Positions 17,311-26,909 of a DNA stretch of 64,000 nt are shown here, piece by piece (position 1 is the first letter of the stretch; each line of letters starts with the position of its first letter). The stretch spans positions 186,001 to 250,000 of the forward strand of contig JALHPO010000002.1 in the NCBI GenBank assembly GCA_022842445.1. The letters run 5' to 3'. A program made the position numbers and the translations under genes. The notes beneath the pieces were generated by a model. It saw only the letters and a list, made by a program, of their open reading frames with translations. It searched no databases and was not told where the DNA came from. Source of the DNA: Nitrospira sp. GTDB lineage: Bacteria > Nitrospirota > Nitrospiria > Nitrospirales > Nitrospiraceae.

Positions 17311-18621
17311 TTACTCGCGGAGTTGGCCGCTCCCCAGGACGATGAACTTGAAACAGGTCAGTTCCTCCAGTCCCATCGGACCGCGCGCATGGATCCGCGA
17401 GGTGCTGATGCCGATTTCAGCCCCAAGGCCGAACTGATAGCCGTCGTTGAGCCGAGTGGAGGCGTTGACAAGCACGGCGCCGGCATCCACTTCTTTGAGG
17501 AACCGCATCGAGCGGCCGTAATCTGCCGTCACGATAGCCTCCGTATGCCGCGACCCGTACCGCGCGATGTGCTCCATGGCCTCATCCATGTTCTTGACGA
17601 CTTTCACCGCCAGCACCAGATCAAGAAACTCGGTCCCGTAATCTTCATCGCCGGCCGGTTTTGCCTCAGGAACCAACTGGCAGGTCTTCGGGCACCCGCG
17701 AATCTCGACTTTTGCCGACCGGAGGCTCGCTGCCAGTTTGGGGAGCAGCGTCCGCGCGATCGACTGGTGAATCAGCAGGGTCTCCATGGCATTGCAGGTC
17801 GACGGGCGTTGCGCCTTGGCATTCACGCAAATCGACTCGGCCATCGCCGGATCGGCCGAAACATCCACATACACATGGCAGACCCCAGCGTCGTGCTTCA
17901 CAACGGGAATGGTCGAATGTTCGGCAATGAGCTTCATGAGGGATTCGCCGCCGCGGGGAATAATCAAATCGATGTACTTATCTTGCTTGAGCAACACCGG
18001 CACCAGTTCGCGATCTGCCCGTTCGACGAAGGTGATCGATCCGGCCGGCACACCCGCCTTTTCGGCCGCCTCAGACAAGATGGCGGCGATGGCACGGTTG
18101 GAATGAATCGCTTCGCTGCCGCCCCGCAACACACACACATTCCCGGACTTCAGACACAGCGCCGCTGAATCCGCGGTGACGTTGGGACGCGACTCGTAGA
18201 TAATACCGATGACGCCGATTGGCGCGCGTACACGCCCCACCTGCATCCCGTTGGGCCTGGTCCACATCGCAGGCGCCGCACCCAAGGGGTCCGGCAATTT
18301 GGCCACTTCACGGATACCGGCCGCCATTTCAGCGATCCGCTTCTCCGTCAGGCGCAGGCGATCCGCCATGGCTTTTTTGCCCGGATCGGCTCCAAACGCA
18401 TCAAGATCTTTCTGATTGGCTTCGAGCAGCTCGTCCACCTTGGATTCGAGCGCCTCGGCCATTGTGAGCAACGCCTGATTCTTCACAGCCGTTGATACGG
18501 ACGCCAGCTTTCTCGACGCCTGTTTGGCCTTGACGACCAGTTCCTCGACGTATTGAGGGATCGGCTTCAGTTCCTGAACCGGCTCGATGCTCTCGTCCTG
18601 TTTTTGTAATTCTGTATTCAT
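17311..18621 (-). CDS. proA: Glutamate-5-semialdehyde dehydrogenase (gamma-glutamyl phosphate reductase)
   Basis: 436 residues from the ATG at 18621 (MNTELQKQDE). It is an aldehyde-dehydrogenase-superfamily enzyme: GVIGIIYESRPNVT near the NADP site, the catalytic cysteine in QRPSTCNAMETLL, and IHARGPMGLEELT near the C-terminus. It reduces gamma-glutamyl phosphate in proline synthesis. proB is not adjacent. The first 20 residues are more acidic than usual for ProA. The gene follows the secretion operon by 85 bp on the same strand. Confidence 0.95.
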   Translation of the reverse strand: MNTELQKQDESIEPVQELKPIPQYVEELVVKAKQASRKLASVSTAVKNQALLTMAEALESKVDELLEANQKDLDAFGADPGKKAMADRLRLTEKRIAEMAAGIREVAKLPDPLGAAPAMWTRPNGMQVGRVRAPIGVIGIIYESRPNVTADSAALCLKSGNVCVLRGGSEAIHSNRAIAAILSEAAEKAGVPAGSITFVERADRELVPVLLKQDKYIDLIIPRGGESLMKLIAEHSTIPVVKHDAGVCHVYVDVSADPAMAESICVNAKAQRPSTCNAMETLLIHQSIARTLLPKLAASLRSAKVEIRGCPKTCQLVPEAKPAGDEDYGTEFLDLVLAVKVVKNMDEAMEHIARYGSRHTEAIVTADYGRSMRFLKEVDAGAVLVNASTRLNDGYQFGLGAEIGISTSRIHARGPMGLEELTCFKFIVLGSGQLRE

Positions 18622-18705
18622 GACAGACGGTGCCCCGAAGATAGCTCTCCGCGCAAAGCATACCCCGCCCCTCTCCAAGGGGTCAAGAAACAGAATTACC
18701 CGCTC

Positions 18706-19332
18706 TCAGGATGCGGTGGTCGAAAGCGGAGGAGACACGGGGGGTGGAGTCATATTTGTCGGAGGCAATGGATTACCTGGACCTGATCCGCCTGGAGCGG
18801 CAGGCTGTCCCGAAATACTTCCCGGAGGTTGCGTCCCCGGCAAAACGAGTGTCGGCATGGATGGGTTGGGAAACTGGAACACCCAGTCGTAATACGTTGG
18901 TTTTCCTTCAAAGTGTCGAACCACGAGCGGAAATGCATGCTGTTTGATCGGCTTACTCCGGCTTTTGCTGCGAACCCCCATGATACCGCCCGTGGGCGCA
19001 CGTAACAGATCCCACTCTGCCCGGCTGACCGGGTCGAGGTACACCTTTCGGAGAAAAGGCTTCGGCTGTTTAGTCAACTCGGCCAGCGTTTGCGGATACA
19101 CTTCGCCCGGCATGACTCTTCCCGCTTTCTTGGTGGCGGAATAGAGCGCAAGGGCGTTCTGTATTTCAATGCCTTTGGCGAGCAAATCCGCTTCCTGCTC
19201 CCGTTGCACCATCGTCTTCCATTGCCGAGCCGCCACGGACATCGCGACGCCCATCACCACAATAGCGACCATCAGCGTGACATAGGAGAACCCCCTCTCT
19301 CCCTGCTTCGCTGATGTCGAATGGATCCGCAT
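18706..19332 (-). CDS. Pseudopilin-like protein with Pro-rich tail (lacks Glu+5)
   Basis: Start at 19332 (MRIHSTSAKQGERGF) because the prepilin leader fits only here. The class III signal has the processing Gly followed by FSYVTLMVAIVVMGV, but position +5 is Thr instead of the conserved Glu. In type II secretion that Glu is missing in the tip pseudopilin GspK. Residues 30-150 are a GspG-like helical stalk and globular part; the last 45 residues are rich in Pro, Gly and Ser. It is the last gene of the secretion operon. Confidence 0.75.
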   Translation of the reverse strand: MRIHSTSAKQGERGFSYVTLMVAIVVMGVAMSVAARQWKTMVQREQEADLLAKGIEIQNALALYSATKKAGRVMPGEVYPQTLAELTKQPKPFLRKVYLDPVSRAEWDLLRAPTGGIMGVRSKSRSKPIKQHAFPLVVRHFEGKPTYYDWVFQFPNPSMPTLVLPGTQPPGSISGQPAAPGGSGPGNPLPPTNMTPPPVSPPLSTTAS

Positions 19333-19345
19333 GGTATAGCCTTGC

Positions 19346-19945
19346 TTACTCTTGAGAAGGCAGTGGCTCTTCCGACAACGGCACGGTTTGATCGATGTGG
19401 GCACCGGCATGACGAATCGTTACGCTCTCCGGTGTGATCGCCTTCAGCACCAGATGTCCCTCGACCCGGTCTCCGACTTTCCCGACCATGACCTCTTCAT
19501 TCTTACTGAGCACGGCGATCTCCCTGCCGCGTTGTCGGCTGTCGCCAAGCCGAAGAAACCCAAGATACTTATATTGCGCCAGCTCTGCCGACATCACCTG
19601 CTCAGGGCCTGATAGCTCAGGAGACGCGTCCTGACGTACAACTTGCTCATCGGTTTCCTGTCCAATCGGAAATGTCCCATCCGAGGTGGGCAACGCAAAA
19701 ATATTGCGGGGCGCCGTAAATGTCGTCGCTCGTTCGGTATGCGCCAACGCCAGTCGTTCCAGATTCACATGCAACCCGCTCCCCCTGGCCGTTGTCGGTC
19801 GAGTAGAGGACACACTACCCGTGACATTTGTCAGGGGAACTCGAACCGGCTCTTCCCAAACTCCCCATTGCCAGACGGCCAGCCCTGCCCAGACCAGAAA
19901 GAGCACAACCGCAAGCATGACTTTTCGTCTTGCATCCATAACCAT
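19346..19945 (-). CDS. PilP/GspC-like inner-membrane protein
   Basis: 199 residues with an N-terminal membrane segment (VMLAVVLFLVWAGLAVW, residues 9-25), a Ser/Thr-rich linker, and a C-terminal beta domain. That domain has YKYLGFLRLGDSRQRGREIAVL and VGKVGDRVEGHLVLKAI, the pattern of the GspC homology region or PilP that docks onto the secretin. The operon position after PilO fits the pilP slot of type IV pilus clusters. The stop is 14 bp before the last pseudopilin. Confidence 0.7.
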   Translation of the reverse strand: MVMDARRKVMLAVVLFLVWAGLAVWQWGVWEEPVRVPLTNVTGSVSSTRPTTARGSGLHVNLERLALAHTERATTFTAPRNIFALPTSDGTFPIGQETDEQVVRQDASPELSGPEQVMSAELAQYKYLGFLRLGDSRQRGREIAVLSKNEEVMVGKVGDRVEGHLVLKAITPESVTIRHAGAHIDQTVPLSEEPLPSQE

Positions 19946-19965
19946 GACAGACTCATCGATCCATA

Positions 19966-20514
19966 CTAGTTCACAGGTTCCGCGCGCAGATACGTGCCAA
20001 TCTTGATTTTAAACGTTAACATCTGATCTTGCGCGCCGCCAGCCTGAGTCAGCTCAAGATCTTCAATAAACAATAGCTCCTCCGCCGTCTCCAAATCATA
20101 AATGAATCGGCGGAGGTCTTCGTATCGCCCGCTCATCGAGCCCTGCAACAACCCTTTACTCGTATTGGCGACCGGCGTCGGCTCCGTCTTATAGGACAAC
20201 GCCGGCAAGGTGACTCGATCGCGCTTTGCTTCCTCTGAAATCCCCAGTGCCAGCGGAGCAAAATCCCGTTCTGCCGGCAAGACGGCCCAGACTTGGCGAA
20301 GATCCTGCTTTGCTTTCCTTGCTTCACGATGATGCATCAGCAACTGGCGCGCCGAGATCCACTCTTTATCCAGTCGTTCCCGTTTCGACTCGGCGCCGGC
20401 CACGCCGACACGCTGCACCAGTGACAACAGGAGCAGCAGTCCCAACGCCATGCCCACCCAGGGCAACAGGGGCGCAAACGGCTGTTGTAATAGCAATGTC
20501 AATCGCTCTCGCAT
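19966..20514 (-). CDS. PilO/GspM-like assembly protein
   Basis: 182 residues. One membrane helix (about 17-36), a coiled-coil part (ESKRERLDKEWISARQLLMHH), then a ferredoxin-like domain with LQGSMSGRYEDLRRFIYDLE, a hallmark of PilO. It would pair with the PilN-like protein in the inner-membrane platform. Six bases separate it from the pilN-like gene. Confidence 0.75.
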   Translation of the reverse strand: MRERLTLLLQQPFAPLLPWVGMALGLLLLLSLVQRVGVAGAESKRERLDKEWISARQLLMHHREARKAKQDLRQVWAVLPAERDFAPLALGISEEAKRDRVTLPALSYKTEPTPVANTSKGLLQGSMSGRYEDLRRFIYDLETAEELLFIEDLELTQAGGAQDQMLTFKIKIGTYLRAEPVN

Positions 20515-20519
20515 CAGCC

Positions 20520-21149
20520 TTAGGTTCCTGTTTGCCGATAACGCAAGGTCACGTTGAACTCCACAAGCCCGTTCGTCCCGGCACGATGCTGCGCCAAGAC
20601 CGGATCCTTGAACAGCGGATGATCTTGCAGGCTCACCGTAAAGGCAGTAATGTCCTCTAAACTCATGGCCGTTCCTGTCAGATGTACCACAGTACCGCCC
20701 GCATCGAACTGAACGCTGCTCAGTGCGAGCCTTGCAGGGATGACTTGCTCTAATCCAGCCAGGAACTTCGTCCAGGAAAACGTTCGCTTTTCAAGAAGCT
20801 GATTGGCAAGGTCGACCTCGACCGATAATCTCTGCAACGCCCCTTCAGATAGGTCGAACCCCTCTTGCCCAGCCTCGGCAACCAGCTGCACATCCAGTTG
20901 ACGGACCCGATCGAGTTCCGCCTCGATGATCCGGGCTTCTCGGTACTGTAACGTCGCCTGACCGAGGCTCCAGAGAATCCCCAGTGACAGCATGGCGCAC
21001 AGCACCACCAACAGCGTTCGCAGCGGAGCGGCTGCAGGCCGATACCGATTGCTTAAGTTGATGTGGAACCGGGCCGGATTGTCGCCCAGCAACGGGACAT
21101 GCCTGACTAACTCCGTAAGGTGCCCGATCACAGCATTCAGATCACCCAT
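20520..21149 (-). CDS. PilN-like assembly protein
   Basis: 209 residues. A short cytoplasmic N-terminal part contains FHINLSNRYR, comparable to the INLLP segment with which PilN contacts PilM. A membrane helix (about 43-64) and a coiled coil lead to a ferredoxin-like domain (FLAGLEQVIPARLALSSVQ, then LEDITAFTVSLQDHPLF). The start codon is two bases after the PilM-like stop, so the two are tightly coupled. Confidence 0.8.
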   Translation of the reverse strand: MGDLNAVIGHLTELVRHVPLLGDNPARFHINLSNRYRPAAAPLRTLLVVLCAMLSLGILWSLGQATLQYREARIIEAELDRVRQLDVQLVAEAGQEGFDLSEGALQRLSVEVDLANQLLEKRTFSWTKFLAGLEQVIPARLALSSVQFDAGGTVVHLTGTAMSLEDITAFTVSLQDHPLFKDPVLAQHRAGTNGLVEFNVTLRYRQTGT

Positions 21150-21151
21150 GT

Positions 21152-22147
21152 TTACGATACTCCGGCCATGGCGGCCAACGATGTCATGCCCTGGTGGCCT
21201 CCCTTTGCAGCGAGGCCGAGCCGCTCAAAAGCACCCCATCCCACCTGTTCGACGGACAAGTCCAGGCCAGCTTCAAGCTTTGCTTTTAAGCCGGCGAGTT
21301 CCCCGTCAACACAGAGAATCGCGTGTTTGATGCCTACGGCAGGATGCCGTTGCTGACAAACATCCAGAGTGGCACCGCATTCCTCGATGATTTTCTCCAG
21401 CGCATCCGGCATTTCCCCTGCATCCATCGCACCGTCCCCCAGGAACTTACATCGGTAGAACAGCGGCCTTCCCTGCTGAAACACTATCGTTGTCAGCGAT
21501 CGATCCGCCACATTGGCCCAAAGAAAATTTGTCTTCTGCCGGCGCAGTCTACCCGAAGCTCTCCGCCACAGATCGAACAACCGGAGACTCGTGATCCCGA
21601 CTTCAGAGGGAATGAGGCCCACGGATTCACAGAGTGTTTCGTACTGCTGCAGGACGGATTCTTGAATCGCCACGGCCAGCACGGTATACACGCGGCGTTC
21701 ATCCCCCGGCGCAGCAGGAAACAGCTGCGACACCACCTTTGCCGAGGCCAATGAAAACAACTGCTCCTGCCCTAGCCGCCATCGGATCAACGCCTCACGC
21801 TCATCAGCATTCGCAGGACACTGATCCAGATGTAACACCATGGCTCGCACCGTGGCATCGGGAAGGAGCAGGGTAATTCGGCGAGGAAGATCGGACAACA
21901 GGGATCGTCCTTCACGTCGCCTATCGTCCCGCAGACCCGCGAGTGTGCGAATGCGGCCTTGCAGCGTCACGGTATCGGATATATTCTGATCTGTCGGAGA
22001 CGCTTTTAAGAGACCTTCGGGAAGCGGAGACACCACGCATCGATGCCGCTTTCTCCCCCGCCAATTTCGTTCCGTTTCGGCCCACGCCACCGCATCAGTC
22101 CCAAGCTTGAGACAACAGTGTGGCTGCTTGTCGGCCCATTCCCACAT
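21152..22147 (-). CDS. PilM-like actin-fold assembly protein
   Basis: 331 residues, soluble, with the GspL/PilM actin-like layout. There is an early strand pair (CCLKLGTDAVAWAET), a helical middle (ADEREALIRWRLGQEQLF) and a nucleotide-site-like TNFLWANVADRSLTTIVFQ. The phosphate-binding motifs are weaker than in canonical PilM, so this is assigned chiefly from position: it sits between the assembly ATPase and the pilN-like gene with 2-3 bp spacing. Confidence 0.7.
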   Translation of the reverse strand: MWEWADKQPHCCLKLGTDAVAWAETERNWRGRKRHRCVVSPLPEGLLKASPTDQNISDTVTLQGRIRTLAGLRDDRRREGRSLLSDLPRRITLLLPDATVRAMVLHLDQCPANADEREALIRWRLGQEQLFSLASAKVVSQLFPAAPGDERRVYTVLAVAIQESVLQQYETLCESVGLIPSEVGITSLRLFDLWRRASGRLRRQKTNFLWANVADRSLTTIVFQQGRPLFYRCKFLGDGAMDAGEMPDALEKIIEECGATLDVCQQRHPAVGIKHAILCVDGELAGLKAKLEAGLDLSVEQVGWGAFERLGLAAKGGHQGMTSLAAMAGVS

Positions 22148-22150
22148 CGC

Positions 22151-23878
22151 TTACCCTTCCTCGCTGAATGTCACACGATTGATCTCCCGCAGCGAGGTCT
22201 CCCCATTGATCACCTTCTTGAGCGCAGATTGTCGAAGCGTGATCATCCCATCGGTCACTGCGCGATACCGGATTTCAGAGAGCGGTCGCTCCGCAAGAAT
22301 CATCTCTTTGATCTCATCGGTAAGATCCAAAAATTCGGTGATGCACTGTCGCCCTCGAAACCCGGTATCGAGACAATGTCCGCAGCCTTTCCCTTCGTAG
22401 AACACCGTGTCTTTGAACTGCTCATAATCCAACCCCGATTCTTCGATGAGCGACTGCTGAGCTTTAACCGGCATGCGGCAGTGCGGACACAGCATGCGGA
22501 CCAGCCGTTGTGCCAAGACACAATTGAGCGCTGCAAGAAAGTTGTACGCATCGATCCCCATCGATGCAAATCGCCCGATCACGTCGAACACGTTGTTCGC
22601 GTGAACGGTCGTCAAGACGAGATGGCCGGTCAGAGCTGACTGAATCGCAATCTGAGCCGTTTCGGGATCACGAATTTCTCCGACCATGATCTTATCCGGG
22701 TCATGTCGCAAGATGGACCGAAGTCCTCGCGCGAAGGTCAATCCTTTTTTCTCATTGACGGGAATCTGCACCACTCCGGAAAACTGATACTCGACCGGAT
22801 CTTCGATCGTAATCAGCTTATCTTCGAGCGTGTTCATTTCAGAAATCGCGGCATACAAGGTTGTTGTTTTTCCGCTTCCTGTCGGTCCGGTCACCAAGAT
22901 CATGCCGTAGGGACGCATGATGGCCCGCCGAAACCGTTTCAAATCTTCCGGATTGAATCCAAGCCGTTCGAGTTTCAACGCGGATACGCCGGTCGTAATA
23001 GATTCCCGGTCTAAGATTCTGACGACAACAGATTCCCCGAATACGCTGGGTAGAATGGAGACACGAAAATCTACAACCTTTCGATCCAGCCTCATGCGAA
23101 AACTGCCGTCTTGCGGCACCCGGCGTTCTGCGATATCCAGCTCCGCCATGACTTTCAGGCGAGAGACCAGCGGAGCGTGCAATCGAATATCGAGCGGCTC
23201 CATCGCCTGAATAAGGATGCCGTCGACACGAAACTTCACTTTCGTTGCCCGGTCGGCTGCCTCGATATGAATGTCGCTGGAGCGGCGCTGCATCGCGCTC
23301 AGCAGAATGGAATCGAGCAACTTGACGGCAGGACTCTGGTCTTCCCCGGCATGATCGATGGTGAGGACCTCCTCGCCTCGTTCGTCCTCCTTCACCAGCA
23401 CCGACCGGTACTCCGCTTCAAGCTCTCTCAGCGCCTGATTGGACCCTGCGCTACGGTCCAGCGCCGCAAGAATGGCGCTCTTTGAGCTGATGATCAGCTC
23501 CAGCCGCTTCCCGATCAAGATCTCCAGTTCATCGAGGCCCAAGACATTCTGCGGATCTGCAATGACAATGGTCAGCACCCCATCTCGGTCTGCAATGGGG
23601 ATGAATGGAAATCGCTGCATCAATTTGACGGAGATCGTCTCATAGTAACGAGGATCGACTTGAAAACTTGTCAACGAATCGTAGGGAAGTCCGTACTGAG
23701 CAGCCAGCGCCCGGGCGAGTTGATCCTCTGAGAGCAGTCCCTGCTCAACCAGAACCTGCCCCAGCGTAGCCGAGGCTCCATCCAGCCGACGAAGGGTGCC
23801 TTCGAGCGCCTGTTTCGAAACAACTCCCTGGCTGACTAACACGTCAGCCAGAGACGGTCTGGCAACACTACGCGCCAT
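22151..23878 (-). CDS. gspE: GspE/PilB-family assembly ATPase
   Basis: 575 residues. The N-terminal 150 residues are an MshEN-type domain (LADVLVSQGVVSKQALEGTL), a known c-di-GMP-binding fold in related ATPases. The motor has Walker A GPTGSGKTTT (near 331-340), Walker B KIMVGEIRD (near 396-404) and the His box TGHLVLTTVHANN. The zinc-binding module has CPHC (464-467) and CGHC (499-502). It powers pseudopilus assembly from the cytoplasm. Spacing to the PilM-like gene is 3 bp. Confidence 0.93.
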   Translation of the reverse strand: MARSVARPSLADVLVSQGVVSKQALEGTLRRLDGASATLGQVLVEQGLLSEDQLARALAAQYGLPYDSLTSFQVDPRYYETISVKLMQRFPFIPIADRDGVLTIVIADPQNVLGLDELEILIGKRLELIISSKSAILAALDRSAGSNQALRELEAEYRSVLVKEDERGEEVLTIDHAGEDQSPAVKLLDSILLSAMQRRSSDIHIEAADRATKVKFRVDGILIQAMEPLDIRLHAPLVSRLKVMAELDIAERRVPQDGSFRMRLDRKVVDFRVSILPSVFGESVVVRILDRESITTGVSALKLERLGFNPEDLKRFRRAIMRPYGMILVTGPTGSGKTTTLYAAISEMNTLEDKLITIEDPVEYQFSGVVQIPVNEKKGLTFARGLRSILRHDPDKIMVGEIRDPETAQIAIQSALTGHLVLTTVHANNVFDVIGRFASMGIDAYNFLAALNCVLAQRLVRMLCPHCRMPVKAQQSLIEESGLDYEQFKDTVFYEGKGCGHCLDTGFRGRQCITEFLDLTDEIKEMILAERPLSEIRYRAVTDGMITLRQSALKKVINGETSLREINRVTFSEEG

Positions 23879-23943
23879 GAGATACCTCGTGCACCGCTGT
23901 AGACATATCCCCTACCACCGCCATCACCCGTACCATCTTGAAT

Positions 23944-25158
23944 CTAGCCAACGGATCCAGCCATCTGAAACACCGGCAGATACATGACGATCACGATACC
24001 TCCAACCAATACCCCCATAACAAGCAATAAGGCAGGTTCAATCCAGGTTGTGAGTTGAGTGAGTCTCGTGTCGAGATCGGCTTCATAAAACTCCGCCACG
24101 TCTCTCAGCATCGCATCGAGCGACCCGGTCTCTTCTCCAACCGACAGCATTTCAATTGCCAATTTTGGAAGAACGCGAGGACGATCCAGAGCCGACGCAA
24201 GCGTCACGCCCTTCCGGATTTCATTGACTGCACCCGCCAGTCCTTGCGACACCCATCGGTTTGAGACCGCGCCTCTGGCATTCTGCAAGGCATCGACCAA
24301 TGGAATGCCTCCGGCTAGAATTGTTCCAAGCGTCCGAGTCAGCTGCACCGTATTGTGTTTGACCGCGATGGGGCCGAACAGCGGAAGTTTCAGCAACAGC
24401 CGATCGATCACCAGGCGACCTGTAGGGCTCACATAATAGGCGCGCACTCCCACAACAAGACCCGTCAGAAGCAGCCCCAAAGGCACGAGCCTGGACTCTG
24501 CATGGTTCACGACATCGAGCAGCGCTTGAGTCGCCCACGGCAATGCTTTCGCGGACTCCCCGTAGACCGACACAAACGTCGGCATCACATAGGTCAACAA
24601 AAATCCGATGACACCCACTCCGATGAGAATGAGAAACGCAGGATACGAAAGCGCCTTCATCACCTTTTGGCGCAGCCCCATCATGAGTTTCAGATATGCG
24701 ACGTACCGCTGGAGCACATCCGGGAGATTGCCCGATTGCTCACCTGCCTTCACTGTCGCCACGTAGAGGTCTGGAAAATACAGAGGATGTCTGGCTAACG
24801 CATCGGAGGCCGATGAACCGCCACGGATATCTTCACGAACATTGCGCAGCACCTGCTGAAAACCCGCATGCGCAGAGCGTTCAATCAGCAGCTCCCACAC
24901 CCGCAACACCGGCAATCCCGACTTCACCAACGCGAGCAGCTCTTGGTTGAAAATCAAAAACTCTCCCAACGGAAGCGTGCCCCACGACCAGGACTTCCCC
25001 GATGCCGCTGCCGATCCCATCCCACGGCGGTGAAGCTTGAACACCAGAAGCCCTTGCGATTCAAGTTTGGCGCGCACCCTCGACTCATCGTCCCCCTCGA
25101 CCTGGCCATTGAGAGTGGAACCATCGGGCCTGGCAACTCGGTACGAAAATACCGCCAT
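23944..25158 (-). CDS. gspF: GspF/PilC-family inner-membrane platform protein
   Basis: 404 residues with the two-fold repeated GspF domain. A basic N-terminal region (VARPDGSTLNGQVEGDDESR) is followed by a first domain with LVKSGLPVLRVWELL and SALARHPLYFPDLYVATVKAGE-type sequence, then by helices near 170-190 and 215-240, a second copy (ILAGGIPLVDALQNARG, SVGEETGSLDAML) and a terminal helix. It recruits the ATPase and pseudopilins. It lies 65 bp upstream of gspE. Confidence 0.93.
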   Translation of the reverse strand: MAVFSYRVARPDGSTLNGQVEGDDESRVRAKLESQGLLVFKLHRRGMGSAAASGKSWSWGTLPLGEFLIFNQELLALVKSGLPVLRVWELLIERSAHAGFQQVLRNVREDIRGGSSASDALARHPLYFPDLYVATVKAGEQSGNLPDVLQRYVAYLKLMMGLRQKVMKALSYPAFLILIGVGVIGFLLTYVMPTFVSVYGESAKALPWATQALLDVVNHAESRLVPLGLLLTGLVVGVRAYYVSPTGRLVIDRLLLKLPLFGPIAVKHNTVQLTRTLGTILAGGIPLVDALQNARGAVSNRWVSQGLAGAVNEIRKGVTLASALDRPRVLPKLAIEMLSVGEETGSLDAMLRDVAEFYEADLDTRLTQLTTWIEPALLLVMGVLVGGIVIVMYLPVFQMAGSVG

Positions 25159-25199
25159 AATGATGGACCTTTATAGCTAGCAGCCGAGCGACTCCTGCA

Positions 25200-26033
25200 C
25201 TATTCAGCCGTCTTGTACTCACGCGCACCGGAGACCGGGAGCGCCACCAGCCAGAGGTCTTGACCGACCTGGATATGACTATCGGAAAGCTGGTTCATGG
25301 CCATCAGCCGTTTGAGAGAAACTCGATGCCGCTGGGCAATACTCCACAGGGTATCGCCCGGCATAACCACCACTCGCAAGGGATTGCCTGCAGCGGTTCT
25401 CGAAACCCTGGCTGTGTCAACCGATGCCTTCTCATGGAAATACGGCGCCTGCGTCACCGCCACTGCAGCGCGTTCCGGCAATCCATCTACCTGATCAAGT
25501 CTTGCCGACGCCAGCCCCATTTGACGACCTCTTGCCGAAGACGTACCCGCCGGACTTCCCGTTCCGGCAACCTGATTATGGAGTTGCTTCAGCTGGCTCT
25601 GTAGGATAGCCCCGGTCCGGGCTGCCCGTTCTCGCGCGGATCGTGAGCCGGCCAGCTCTTCCCGCTGGAGATCGATCACATGTCGTGCTTCAATCAACCG
25701 GCGTTCTGCCTCGCGGACGCGCCCCTCCAATTGAGCCCGGGAGATTTGGAGGTCGGCTAATTCCAGCCGCCGTGAATCAATTTCCGCGCGCAACTCGGCG
25801 ACTGTTCGTTGGGCATCCCGGAGCGAAGTCTTCAACGTATCCATGGTCAATTGCAGGTCGGAAAACTCCGGTTCATCAAGCGGCTCCAGCGGGCTGCAGG
25901 CAACGACGGAGCTCATGACAAACCCTAATAACACCACTCCAATGAACGCGGCACGCCAGAGGGCCGCTCCCGGACAGTCCCTCCCCTGCGTAGAAAGACT
26001 CGGACCCGATCGCTGTAGAGGCATGGTTACCAT
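25200..26033 (-). CDS. Coiled-coil lipoprotein with C-terminal LysM domain
   Basis: 277 residues. A hydrophobic segment ends in SSVVAC, a lipobox, so the mature protein is probably lipid-anchored. Residues 55-140 form a long coiled coil (TMDTLKTSLRDAQRTVAEL onward). The last 50 residues are a LysM module (VVMPGDTLWSIAQRHRVSLK, then HIQVGQDLWLVAL) that binds peptidoglycan. It overlaps the gspG-like gene by 7 bp. It could anchor the secretin or platform to the wall, as FimV/TsaP-type proteins do; this role is inferred from context. Confidence 0.8.
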   Translation of the reverse strand: MVTMPLQRSGPSLSTQGRDCPGAALWRAAFIGVVLLGFVMSSVVACSPLEPLDEPEFSDLQLTMDTLKTSLRDAQRTVAELRAEIDSRRLELADLQISRAQLEGRVREAERRLIEARHVIDLQREELAGSRSARERAARTGAILQSQLKQLHNQVAGTGSPAGTSSARGRQMGLASARLDQVDGLPERAAVAVTQAPYFHEKASVDTARVSRTAAGNPLRVVVMPGDTLWSIAQRHRVSLKRLMAMNQLSDSHIQVGQDLWLVALPVSGAREYKTAE

Positions 26034-26428
26034 TGGTTATATGCAGTCCCGTTTGTCCCGACGAGGTCCGACCCGGAATAGACATCAAAAACACCGCCCT
26101 CGGTCGGTTCGGTGATCTCTTGCCAGGAATCCGATGAATTCGTAAAGGGATCTTTGGGAAGCGTTCGCAGATATCCCGCCGCAACCAGTCCGTCCAAGGA
26201 CGGAGGATATTTCCCCTGATCGGCGCGATGCTGATCGAGCAACTCCCGCATGGTGAATAAATCTTGCCGCAACACGGTCTCCCTCGCCTTGATCACGGAC
26301 GACTGGTAGGACGGAACCGCGATTGTGGCAAGAATTCCGATGATGGACACCACAATCATCAGCTCAATGAGCGTGAAACCCTGCGCATGTCCCGCCCCAT
26401 GCTTACCAGTCCTGATATTTCGTTCCAT
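26027..26428 (-). CDS. gspG: Major-pseudopilin-like protein (GspG type)
   Basis: 133 residues. The prepilin signal GFTLIELMIVVSIIGILATI begins at residue 17 and has the conserved Glu+5. The rest matches the short GspG globular domain: YPPSLDGLVAAGYLRTLPKDP and a terminal loop (GTNGTAYNQW). It should form the pseudopilus shaft. It overlaps both neighbouring genes, the second pseudopilin upstream by 26 bp and the LysM gene by 7 bp. Confidence 0.9.
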   Translation of the reverse strand: MERNIRTGKHGAGHAQGFTLIELMIVVSIIGILATIAVPSYQSSVIKARETVLRQDLFTMRELLDQHRADQGKYPPSLDGLVAAGYLRTLPKDPFTNSSDSWQEITEPTEGGVFDVYSGSDLVGTNGTAYNQW

Positions 26429-26909
26429 CGAGCGCGGCCGCCTCGCTTTGAGTCATCACATCATAGACGTCTTCGCCGCACCAACCGGACGGCTTCGGCT
26501 GATCTCTGTAGCAACGCAGCACCCAATCGGGCTTGTCGGTCAGCGGGTCCACCGGCACCACGCGCAGATATCGCCTGACGGTCGTCCCGCGAACCGTGGC
26601 CTCTTCTCCGGTGAGTTTGACCCCCAGCAGCATATTGAGCGACTTCGGGTAGCCGTACTGGCTCGTCACATCTTTGCACGTCAATTTATTTTTCACGCAC
26701 ACCGGCCCGATCAGCACATCTCCGTCCCGGTTCCATTCAAGCTTGAACGTATCGATGGCGCTCCGTATCGTCCGGAGCTGCTGACGCAATTCAATTTCCT
26801 GCACCCGCTTCGACGACACTTTGCTCAGCGGCATGGCGACGGAAGCCAAAATCACCACGATAGTCATGGTGACAAGGATCTCCAGAAGCGTGAGCCCCTC
26901 TTCTTTCAC
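26403..26909 (-). CDS. Second GspG-like pseudopilin
   Basis: 168 residues with a very short leader: the processing Gly is residue 5, followed by LTLLEILVTMTIVVILASV with Glu+5 retained. The globular part holds four Cys (GPVCVKNKLTCKD, then LRCYRD and GWCGED), suggesting disulfides, and the RVVPVDPLTDKPDW loop typical of GspG-like calcium sites. It overlaps the secretin stop by 4 bp. Confidence 0.85.
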   Translation of the reverse strand: MKEEGLTLLEILVTMTIVVILASVAMPLSKVSSKRVQEIELRQQLRTIRSAIDTFKLEWNRDGDVLIGPVCVKNKLTCKDVTSQYGYPKSLNMLLGVKLTGEEATVRGTTVRRYLRVVPVDPLTDKPDWVLRCYRDQPKPSGWCGEDVYDVMTQSEAAALDGTKYQDW

